From: G965227875 sp965227875
GTDB lineage: Bacteria > Pseudomonadota > Alphaproteobacteria > Rhizobiales > JAJFHC01
Direction of reading: 5' to 3'
Length of the DNA: 64,000 bases
Assembly (NCBI GenBank): GCA_965227875.1
Contig: OZ245783.1
Location: 1,364,001 to 1,428,000, forward strand
Shown: piece by piece, positions 56,949-64,000 of the stretch
How the letters are laid out: every line of letters begins with the position of its first letter
Position numbering within the stretch: position 1 is the first letter of the stretch
The notes under the pieces: model-generated
Told to the model about the DNA's origin: nothing
The model's database searches: none
The model's input: the letters and a program-made list of their open reading frames with translations, nothing else
Position numbers and translations under genes: made by a program

Positions 56949-57863
56949 TCAGTCTTTCGGGAAAGCGCGCTCGAGGAAGGCCGCGCCTTCGCGCAGGGAC
57001 GCCTCGGCCTCCGGCAGCTCGTCGTAGAACTCGAACACGTGCCACAGCCCGTCGCGCACCGAAAGCTCGACGGCCACGCCCGCCTCCCGCAACACGCCCG
57101 CCAGCCGCCCGGCCTGGCTCAGCAGCAGGTCGCGCGTGCCCGTGGTGATCATCATAGGCGGGAAACGATCGTCGTAGCGGCCGTTGAGAGGCGAGATCTC
57201 CGGACGCGCCGTCTTGTTGTCGCCGGCATAGAGATGCGCGGCATCCTCGACATAGGACCGCGTCAGCGTCGGATCGCGGCCATCGTTGAAGTCGAGGCTG
57301 TCGCCGGAATTCGTCAGGTCGCACCATGGCGAGAGCAGTAGGGCGGCCACGGGAAGCGACAGCGACGCCTTGTGCGCATGCAGCATGGCGACCAGCGCGA
57401 GATTGCCGCCCGCCGACTCTCCGGCGATGGCGAAGGGGCCCGCCGCGGCGAGCGCGGTATAGACCGCCATGGCGTCGTCGACGGCCGCGGGCCAGGGCGC
57501 TTCGGGCGCGATCCGGTAGTCCACCGCGATCACGCGGGCCGAGGCGAGCGCGGCGAGCGGTGCGGCGATGATCATGTCCTCCTCCGCGCTGCCCGTCACG
57601 TATCCGCCGCCAAAACAGTAGAGGATGGTGCGGCCGGGGACGTGTTCCGGCGGCAGGATCTCGATGCAGGACACCCCGCCGATCTCCACCCGCGACCACG
57701 ACACGCCCCAGCGCTCCACCGCGCGGTGCGCGCGCGGCAGGAAGTCCGCCTTGGCGTCGGCGCGGAAGCTGCCGACGGTGTCTGCGGTGATCTCGGGCGA
57801 GGGGACGGGCGGATTGTCCGTCAGGAAACGTACCGCTTCGTCACTGATGAGACCTCTGGTCAA
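56949..57863 (-). CDS. Alpha/beta hydrolase of the hormone-sensitive lipase type
   Basis: A 304-residue esterase. The oxyanion loop is FGGGYVTGS (the usual HGGG with Phe for His), the nucleophile elbow GESAGGNLAL, the acid in TGTRDLLLSQ, and the catalytic His in GLWHVFEFYDELPEAE. Short acyl esters are likely substrates. It lies last on the minus-strand gene series after dddP, 145 bases from it. Confidence 0.9.
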   Translation of the reverse strand: MTRGLISDEAVRFLTDNPPVPSPEITADTVGSFRADAKADFLPRAHRAVERWGVSWSRVEIGGVSCIEILPPEHVPGRTILYCFGGGYVTGSAEEDMIIAAPLAALASARVIAVDYRIAPEAPWPAAVDDAMAVYTALAAAGPFAIAGESAGGNLALVAMLHAHKASLSLPVAALLLSPWCDLTNSGDSLDFNDGRDPTLTRSYVEDAAHLYAGDNKTARPEISPLNGRYDDRFPPMMITTGTRDLLLSQAGRLAGVLREAGVAVELSVRDGLWHVFEFYDELPEAEASLREGAAFLERAFPKD

Positions 57864-58008
57864 ACCGGTTCACTCCTTGGTCTTTCGGATTGTCCCGCAC
57901 GAACCGCCGAAGAAATACAGTGGCCGACGCGCCGCGGAAGGCGGATTGTGCGTCTCCCTTGCCGTGTTGGCAATGCCGCCTGTCGGTCCCGCAAGAGAAA
58001 GATGGCCC

Positions 58009-59334
58009 CTATTCGCCCATCAGCGCAGGGTCGAACGGGTATGTCGTCAGGTTTTCATATCCGTCTTCCGTGACGAGCACCTGGTCTTCCAGCTTGATGG
58101 AGAAGTCGCCGCCTTCGGGCGTGACCAGGGCCTCGACGCACAGCACCATGCCGGGTTCCAGCACATAGTCGAATGCGCCTTCGGTCCAGCGGTCGGGATA
58201 GGGGATCGACGGCCACTCGTCGCACAGGCCGACCCCGTGCATCTTCACGCCGTACTTCCATTTCTGGTACCGGTCGTCGAGCTGGTGTCCGCCGAAGCAG
58301 ATGTCCTTGATCGAGACGCCCGGCCGCAGCATGGCCATGTTCTCCATGATGTGGTCATGACCGTGGCGCATGGCGTAGATCATGTCCTCGCGCGGTTTCC
58401 GGTCGCCGATCCACCATGTCCGCGAGATGTCGATGCAGATGCCGTAGGAGCCGACGAGATCGGTGTCGAAGGCGAGGATCTCGTTGTTGCGCAGGAGCCG
58501 CTGGCCGCATTCCTGGAACCACGGGTTGGTGCGCGGCCCCGTCGCCAGCAGGCGCGTCTCGATCCATTCCCCGCCCCGGCGGATGTTCTCCGCGTGCAGC
58601 ACCGCCCAGATGTCGTTTTCGCTCATGCCCGGCCGGGTGGCCACGTGCATGGCGGCGACGGCCTTCTCGCAGGCGTCATGGGCGCAGCGCATGGCGAGGA
58701 TTTCGTCCTCGCCCTTGATGGAGCGCGCCTTTTCCGTCACCTCCTCGCCGTCCTTCACCTCGAACCCCTGCGCCTCCAGCGCCTTGAGCCCGTGGACCAT
58801 GATCTTGTCGACGGCGAGCCGCATGTTGCCGCCGCCATGTTCGCGGACGAGGTCGCGCACTTCCGTAGCGAAAGCCTCCGCCACGTCCTCGCCCCGGTCG
58901 CCGGTGGAGAAGTAGAACATGCTCGCCCCCGACCGGCTCTCGCGCACCAGCGGGTTGTAGTCGGCCAGGAAAGGCGCGTTCTTGTAGTCCCAGATCACCA
59001 TGTAGCCGTCGGCGCAGAGCAGCACCGCGCGGAACGGGTTGTGGGTGTTCCACAGCTGCATGTTGGTGGTGTCGGTCGCATAGCGGATGTTGAGCGGGTC
59101 GAACATCAGGAGCCCGCCATAGTCGCGATCGACAATGTGCTGCGTGAGTCGTTTCCAGCGGTATTCCCGCATGCGGGGCAGGTTGGGCAGGGTCAGCCCG
59201 GCTGCCTCCCACTCGCCGAGCGCCAGCCGGGTGGGGCCGATCTCGAGGCGGTCGTCATTGTTGGGAGATCCGTCCGCCAGATGGCTGCCGCGCGCCGGAT
59301 CGATCTTGCGCGTGTCGGAATAGTGCTGGTCCAT
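58009..59334 (-). CDS. dddP: DMSP lyase DddP
   Basis: A 441-residue M24-fold enzyme that cleaves dimethylsulfoniopropionate to dimethyl sulfide and acrylate. Start and end closely resemble known DddP (QHYSDTRKIDP, NLTTYPFDPALMGE). Published metal ligands D295, D297, D307, H371, E406, E421 (from memory) fall at Asp290, Asp292, Asp302, His366, Glu401, Glu416, a constant shift of five; Tyr361 and catalytic Asp372 also fit. It is far more DddP-like than the two other M24 genes here. The crotonase gene lies upstream on the same strand. Confidence 0.93.
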   Translation of the reverse strand: MDQHYSDTRKIDPARGSHLADGSPNNDDRLEIGPTRLALGEWEAAGLTLPNLPRMREYRWKRLTQHIVDRDYGGLLMFDPLNIRYATDTTNMQLWNTHNPFRAVLLCADGYMVIWDYKNAPFLADYNPLVRESRSGASMFYFSTGDRGEDVAEAFATEVRDLVREHGGGNMRLAVDKIMVHGLKALEAQGFEVKDGEEVTEKARSIKGEDEILAMRCAHDACEKAVAAMHVATRPGMSENDIWAVLHAENIRRGGEWIETRLLATGPRTNPWFQECGQRLLRNNEILAFDTDLVGSYGICIDISRTWWIGDRKPREDMIYAMRHGHDHIMENMAMLRPGVSIKDICFGGHQLDDRYQKWKYGVKMHGVGLCDEWPSIPYPDRWTEGAFDYVLEPGMVLCVEALVTPEGGDFSIKLEDQVLVTEDGYENLTTYPFDPALMGE

Positions 59335-59450
59335 GGCCCGTGCGTCTCAAGAGGGTTGCACCGTCGGCATCAAGACTTGCAGAGAACGCCACACGCGGCG
59401 ACCGAAAAGCATTCAACCGCCACCGGTGGGCCGGCCGGTTCGCGCAGGCC

Positions 59451-60227
59451 TCAGCGTCCCTTCCACTCGGGCTTGCGGCCCTCCGCGAAGGCGGTGGCGC
59501 CTTCCTTCAGGTCCTCGCTGCGGTAGACCTTCTGCACGGACTCCATGCCGAGGATGAAGTCGAAGGCCTGCTGTTCCGGCACCATTTCGGTGCGCCGCAT
59601 CACGTCCTTGATCGCGGCATAGATGAGCGGCGGGCCTTCCGACAGCATGGTGGCGATCTCGCGGGCCCGGTCCATCAGCCGGTCGGCCGGCAGAACTTCG
59701 TTGACCAGCCCCCAGTGCTTGGCCTCGTCCACCTCCATCCAGCGCCCGGTCATCAGGAATTCCATGGTGACGTGGTAGGGGATGCGCCGGCGCAGCTTGA
59801 TCGTCGCAGCGTCGGCGATGACGCCCACATTGATTTCAGGCAGGGCGAAGCGGGCATGTTCCGCCGCCAGGATGATGTCGGTCGAGATCATGATCTCGAA
59901 ACCGCCGCCGCAGGCGATGCCGTTGATCGCGCCGATGACCGGCTTGTTGAGGTTCTTGAGTTCCTGCAGCCCGCCGAACCCGCCGACGCCGTAGTCGCTG
60001 TCGGCGCCTTCGCCCTCGCTCGCCGCCTTGAGGTCCCAGCCCGGGCAGAAGAACTTCTCGCCCGCACCCGTCAGGATGGCGACGCGCAGGTCCGGGTCGT
60101 CGCGGAAGTCCGCGAAGACCTCGCCCATGATCCGGCTCGTCGCCACGTCGATGGCGTTGGCCTTGGGCCGGTCGATGGTCACCTCGAGGATGGACCCGTT
60201 GCGCACCGTCTTGATGGGATCGGACAT
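59451..60227 (-). CDS. Enoyl-CoA hydratase/crotonobetainyl-CoA hydratase-like protein
   Basis: A 258-residue crotonase. The oxyanion-hole segments are FFCPGWDLKAA and GIACGGGFEIMISTDI; ALPEINVGVIADAATIKL provides the usual active-site region near residue 130. The closest family I recognise is carnitinyl-CoA dehydratase (CaiD). Its stop is 116 bases upstream of dddP on the same strand. It may handle acrylyl-CoA or carnitine-derived CoA esters; this is an inference from the neighbour. Confidence 0.88.
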   Translation of the reverse strand: MSDPIKTVRNGSILEVTIDRPKANAIDVATSRIMGEVFADFRDDPDLRVAILTGAGEKFFCPGWDLKAASEGEGADSDYGVGGFGGLQELKNLNKPVIGAINGIACGGGFEIMISTDIILAAEHARFALPEINVGVIADAATIKLRRRIPYHVTMEFLMTGRWMEVDEAKHWGLVNEVLPADRLMDRAREIATMLSEGPPLIYAAIKDVMRRTEMVPEQQAFDFILGMESVQKVYRSEDLKEGATAFAEGRKPEWKGR

Positions 60228-60351
60228 GTCTTGCTCGCTGGATTACGGATGTCGGACGTCAGGGCGCCACAATGCATGACGCGAAGAGAGGCTGCAACGC
60301 CGTTCGGAACGTCGGATTGCCAAAACCGTCCAACTGTATTATCGTGAATTG

Positions 60352-60365
60352 CCGTAAATTTACGG
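60352..60365. promoter_or_regulatory. Perfect 14-bp palindrome before the TIR-STAND gene
   Basis: CCGTAAATTTACGG is fully self-complementary and ends two bases before ATG 60368, covering the ribosome site. TATTAT at 60337-60342 could be a -10 box. It is a candidate operator, perhaps for autoregulation. Confidence 0.5.
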
Positions 60366-60367
60366 AA

Positions 60368-63300
60368 ATGACCAAGATGACCGACCCGCTGTCGAAGGAA
60401 ACGGTGCTCCAGAACCTCGAAGAGGCGCTTCAAAAGGCTACGTTCGCCAGGCCGCCGCTCGATGCGAAGCTCATTCGGCAACTTCAGGCGCTCACAGGTA
60501 TCGTCGACGACGAAGAGCCCTCCGGCTCCGGCCTGACCATTTCCCTTCGCACGCTCTACGAAGGCCTCTTTCCCGGCAAAAAAGACACCAGTCGCAAGAC
60601 CATGCACTCGGCATTTTCGAGAACACTGAACGAACTGCTTGAGCAGACTGGCCTCGATTGCCGTTACACAGTCGACAAATCGCGAAGTGCACCTGAACAT
60701 CGCAGCATCTGGTTCGAAGGCACCGAGAGACTGCCGAGAGCGCTCGAGGACACAACGGAACGCAATACAGCGCCCATCGATCGGTCCCATCACATCAAAT
60801 CCGCCGCCATCTCCCGCCCGTTCCGCGTTTTCGTGTCATACGCGGAAGCCAATGAAGAGCATGTGCTGGACCTTTTGGCCCGCATCAAGACGAATCTGAA
60901 AGCGCGCGGTTACCCCGAAAACGAGTTCGAGTTCTGGGTATTCAATGAACGCCTGCCCAAAGAGACACAGGCCAACTCTTCAATCCACAAGGACATTCAG
61001 GCGGCCGTCGAAAGATCGTCACTTGGGATCTGCTGCATTTCGAACGAGTACCTCGCCAGCGATTACGTCTGCACGGAGGAAATCCCGCATTTCGTCCCTC
61101 AAGACGCCGCCAATGCCGTTGCCCCCCACAAACCGGCGGTGTCCCTCCTGATCGCGCACACAAGCGAGAACGCTGACTATCGCAACCTCAGAATGCGCTG
61201 GGTGACATCCCAGGATAGGCGTGATTACGCCCGCCTGCGCGGCAACACGGCGAAAAGTGAATTCGCCGATGAGGTTACTGGCCGGATTCTCAACCATGCT
61301 GAGCCAGCCGCGCCAAAAGATCTATTGTCGCCGGAGACACCGCCCGACAAAGTCGAACCACTGCTGATCAGGCCTCCACTCGACGGGAAGGAAGTGCCGA
61401 TAAAAGGATCGGCAAAGCTCAGGCTGATGGAGAGCCGGCACGAACGTAATGCATATGCTCAAACATCTGAAAGGTTGGCTGCCACGGTGGCGCGACCCGG
61501 TCGCGACGATGGAGAAGCACAGGTCCTAGCCGTCGATGCTATAATCAAGTGGGCGAACGACCGCAATGGACGGCCCTTCATGGCATTGATGGGCGAATAC
61601 GGCTACGGCAAGACCACTGCGTGTCGAATGGCTGCGGAAGAAATCCGCCAATGCAGATCCGGTACCGACGACCTTGATGTCGTTCTTTTTGATCTGCGCG
61701 ACCTGGTCGCGAGTTCCAGGAAGATCGAGCCAGATAGCAGAATTGGCGTTGCCGACATTCTCAGACACTGCGCACAAACCGAAAAAGGTGAAAAAGCCGA
61801 CCTGACACCCGACCGTCTGCGCGACATGCTCAAGACGGGCAACCTGCTGGTGATGTTTGACGGTCTCGATGAAGTCCTTGTTCACCTTGACGCCAATGCA
61901 GGCACCGCTTTCATCGGTGAGCTTCTGAGCATCGCACCGAGAAAAGACCAAACGCCGGACACAAAACGTGAAAGCTCGTCTCGATACGTAGGCAAGATCC
62001 TTTTGTCCTGCCGCAGCCACTATTTCAAAACGCTGAGCGACGAGGCGTTACGGCTCTACGAGAGTGGCAGAAAAGACAAACAGGCGGGCGATTTCGAGGT
62101 ACTGACATTGCTTCCGTTCAGTATCGAGCAGATCCGTGAATACATCGATTGCAATGTCGACGGCCTTTCGACAGACGACGCCATTTCAACGATTGAGAGC
62201 ATCCACAACCTGACCGATCTCGCGAGCCGCCCTTATCACCTCAAGTTGATCAGCGAACGCATCGGCAGTCTTGAAAAGCTTCGGCAGGAAGGCCGGACGG
62301 TCAATGCCGCCGTGCTCTACGGTGAATTTGTCGGTGAATGGCTCGAAAGAGATCACGGCAAGCACCAGATCGACGAAAGTCACAAGCCGAAAATCATGGA
62401 AGAACTGGCTGCCGAACTCTGGCGGCGAGGCGCCCGCAGGGTCCCTTTCGAAACTATCGAAAACTGGTTCGATCGCATCCTGCTCAAAGATCCGATCCTG
62501 CTCGACCGTTATGGCGGGCCGCAATCGCGCGAGGTTTTCAAGGAGGACCTTCGAACCGCAACGTTCATCACGCGTGCTGCTGACAAATTCGGCTTTGCCC
62601 ATACCTCCGTGCATGAATACTTCCTTGCCCGATATCTGTTCGCAGCGTTGACGGAACGCCAAATCGAAAAATGGAATCTGCCGAATCCTTCTCCGGAAAC
62701 GCTCAATTTCGTGCGTCAGATATGGGAAAACGCAGACAGCTACGACTGTGAGTGCGCAGGACTGGGCCTGAAAAAAATCCTGGAACAGGACCCGACGGGC
62801 ACACCGAAACGCACGTCCAATGCCTTTGATCTCTACGCAGACCTTTTCCTCGCTGGCTTCGACATCCCGCACCCTACGCCGTTCAACCTCACCGGAATCG
62901 ATCTCACATTCCGAAAGTTCATCGGACACCGGGTCCGCAAACTGGACATGCGGGGCGCAATTCTCCGTAATGCCCAGCTGAACGGTAGCGAATGGCATAA
63001 TACGGATTTTTCAGGTGCCGACCTAGAAGGGGCTGACCTGACACGCATAATTTTCAATCGCTGCGACCTAGGGTTTTCCCGCTCACCCACCCTTTGTCCT
63101 GGCGGCAAGATCCGAAAGTGCACTACTGCTGAAGTGAGCGGGTTAGCGTGTCTTGACGGCCGAGAGCATCATCCTCCCTCCGGCATCATCCCTGCAACTC
63201 TCGAAGGACATATGCGCGAGGTTCGAGCCCTCGCCGTCAGCCCGGAGGGAAACGCCATCTGGTCCGCCGGCTTCGACAAAACCGTCAGAAAATGGAACCC

Positions 63301-64000
63301 ACAAACCGGCGAACTTGTCGCAACCCTGGAAGGACACACGCAAGAGGTTCGAGCCCTCGCCGTCAGCCTGGACGGAGACGCCATCTGGTCAGCTGGTGAC
63401 GACCGAACCATCAGAAAATGGAACCCGCAAACCGGCGAACTTGTCGTAACCCTCGAAGGACACACCGGCTGGGTTCAAGCCCTCGCCGTAAGCCCCGACG
63501 GAAACGCCATCTGGTCCGCCGGTGACGACCGAACCGTCAGAAAATGGAACGCGCAAACCGGCGAACTTGTCGCAACCCTCGAAGGACACACCGGCTGGGT
63601 TCAAGCCCTCGCCGTAAGCCCCGACGGAAATGCCATCTGGTCAGCCGGTGCTGACCAAACCGTCAGAAAATGGAGCCCACAAACCGGCGAACTTGTCGCA
63701 ACTCTCGATGGACATATGCGAAAAGTTCGAGCCCTCGCCATCAGCCCGGACGGAAACGCCATCTGGTCCGCCGGCTTCGACAAAACCGTCAGAAAATGGA
63801 ACGCGCAAACCGGCGAACTTGTCGCAATCCTCGGAGGACACACGGGAGAAGTTCGAGCCCTCGCCATCAGCCCGGAGGGAAACGCCATCTGGTCCGCCGG
63901 TGACGATCGAACCGTCAGAAAATGGAACCCACAAACCGGCGAGCATGTCGCAACCCTCGAAGGACACACCGGCTGGATTCAAGCCCTCGCCGTAAGCCCC
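60368..64000 (+). CDS. TIR - NACHT-type STAND NTPase - WD40 protein (3' end beyond the window)
   Basis: An unbroken frame of 1211 codons reaches the right edge. Residues 1-145: unrecognised. Residues 150-290: TIR domain (RPFRVFVSYAEANEEHV, CCISNEYLASDYVCTEEIPHF with candidate catalytic Glu237/238). Residues about 400-750: STAND/NACHT NTPase with Walker A GEYGYGKTT (409-417), Walker B VMFDGLDE (DGLDE 498-502), and the NACHT-end motif HTSVHEYFLARYLF. Residues 860-895 resemble pentapeptide repeats (NGSEWHNTDFSGADLEGADL). From about 945 at least six 42-residue WD40 repeats follow. ATG 60377 is an alternative start. Such proteins are sensors that trigger TIR NADase-type cell defence. Confidence 0.9.
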   Translation, partial: MTKMTDPLSKETVLQNLEEALQKATFARPPLDAKLIRQLQALTGIVDDEEPSGSGLTISLRTLYEGLFPGKKDTSRKTMHSAFSRTLNELLEQTGLDCRYTVDKSRSAPEHRSIWFEGTERLPRALEDTTERNTAPIDRSHHIKSAAISRPFRVFVSYAEANEEHVLDLLARIKTNLKARGYPENEFEFWVFNERLPKETQANSSIHKDIQAAVERSSLGICCISNEYLASDYVCTEEIPHFVPQDAANAVAPHKPAVSLLIAHTSENADYRNLRMRWVTSQDRRDYARLRGNTAKSEFADEVTGRILNHAEPAAPKDLLSPETPPDKVEPLLIRPPLDGKEVPIKGSAKLRLMESRHERNAYAQTSERLAATVARPGRDDGEAQVLAVDAIIKWANDRNGRPFMALMGEYGYGKTTACRMAAEEIRQCRSGTDDLDVVLFDLRDLVASSRKIEPDSRIGVADILRHCAQTEKGEKADLTPDRLRDMLKTGNLLVMFDGLDEVLVHLDANAGTAFIGELLSIAPRKDQTPDTKRESSSRYVGKILLSCRSHYFKTLSDEALRLYESGRKDKQAGDFEVLTLLPFSIEQIREYIDCNVDGLSTDDAISTIESIHNLTDLASRPYHLKLISERIGSLEKLRQEGRTVNAAVLYGEFVGEWLERDHGKHQIDESHKPKIMEELAAELWRRGARRVPFETIENWFDRILLKDPILLDRYGGPQSREVFKEDLRTATFITRAADKFGFAHTSVHEYFLARYLFAALTERQIEKWNLPNPSPETLNFVRQIWENADSYDCECAGLGLKKILEQDPTGTPKRTSNAFDLYADLFLAGFDIPHPTPFNLTGIDLTFRKFIGHRVRKLDMRGAILRNAQLNGSEWHNTDFSGADLEGADLTRIIFNRCDLGFSRSPTLCPGGKIRKCTTAEVSGLACLDGREHHPPSGIIPATLEGHMREVRALAVSPEGNAIWSAGFDKTVRKWNPQTGELVATLEGHTQEVRALAVSLDGDAIWSAGDDRTIRKWNPQTGELVVTLEGHTGWVQALAVSPDGNAIWSAGDDRTVRKWNAQTGELVATLEGHTGWVQALAVSPDGNAIWSAGADQTVRKWSPQTGELVATLDGHMRKVRALAISPDGNAIWSAGFDKTVRKWNAQTGELVAILGGHTGEVRALAISPEGNAIWSAGDDRTVRKWNPQTGEHVATLEGHTGWIQALAVSP
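63206..64000 (+). repeat. 126-bp WD40-coding tandem repeats
   Basis: GGACA(C/T)A-type repeat starts lie at 63206, 63332, 63458, 63584, 63710, 63836 and 63962, spaced exactly 126 bp (42 codons). Units share long identical stretches (for example ALAVSP, NAIWSAG, TVRKWN, QTGELVATL), so they are homogenised by recent duplication or gene conversion. The seventh unit is cut by the window edge. Confidence 0.95.

Noticed and set aside
63206..64000. CRISPR array or satellite DNA from the regular 126-bp spacing
   Set aside because: The units are translated in one open frame as WD40 repeats and have no spacer-repeat structure.

Overview
The window looks like a marine alphaproteobacterial chromosome. 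Most genes are GC-rich. The block helicase (SUV3-like) - S4 RNA-binding protein - fdxA - carD - rpoH is typical of Alphaproteobacteria. A rhizobial-type glycerol ABC transporter (glpVSTPQU) and a DMSP lyase of the DddP type point to Rhodobacterales, Rhodospirillales or Hyphomicrobiales-like marine bacteria. I cannot name a genus from the sequence alone.

Layout. 1-6.7 kb: housekeeping block (helicase, Hsp15-like protein, ferredoxin, CarD, RpoH). 6.6-15 kb: a nuclease-like secreted protein, then a sugar or sugar-acid uptake and catabolism cluster (TIM-barrel amidohydrolase, SMP-30 lactonase, two permeases, ATPase, periplasmic binding protein, GntR regulator). 15.3-24.3 kb: an integrated element in the 3' end of a tRNA-Arg(CCT) gene, bounded by a 50-bp direct repeat. 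It carries a tyrosine integrase next to the distal repeat, an AlpA-like factor, a tightly overlapped set of small DNA-binding genes, a probable Type IV restriction-like protein (DUF3883-type end), a SRAP DNA-repair protein, a staphylococcal-nuclease-like protein, an IS5-family insertion and several orphans. 24.4-26.3 kb: PAS-diguanylate cyclase. 26.5-32.3 kb: a TRAP transporter operon with an amidase, a small membrane protein and a D-2-hydroxyacid dehydrogenase. 32.4-40.1 kb: mixed single genes (BA14K-like protein, PhyH dioxygenase, fasciclin, degenerate M24 protein, copper amine oxidase, cupin and others). 40.2-50.8 kb: glycerol regulon, with glpR-glpD-oxidoreductase running left and glpVSTPQU running right. 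Two identical 21-bp operator copies lie in inverse orientation, and a 111-bp tandem repeat array separates glpS from glpT. 51-60.2 kb: cell-wall hydrolase, pirin, glycine-zipper protein, a short self-contained transcription unit for a 26-residue peptide, an M24 peptidase-FAD oxidase pair, an esterase, DddP and a crotonase. 60.4 kb to the end: an incomplete large STAND protein with TIR, NACHT-type NTPase, pentapeptide-like and near-identical WD40 repeats.

How the parts work together. The glp genes take up glycerol and oxidise glycerol-3-phosphate under GlpR control. The TRAP operon and the sugar ABC cluster each pair import with likely catabolic enzymes. DddP with neighbouring CoA and FAD enzymes suggests use of algal osmolytes. 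Two separate loci look defence-related: the MrcB/DUF3883-type protein in the island and the TIR-STAND-WD40 protein at the right edge. The most promising candidates for something not yet described are the TIR-STAND protein with homogenised WD40 repeats, the small peptide unit near 54.5 kb, the IS5 element that seems to carry a DUF1232 passenger gene, and the repeat array inside the glp operon.
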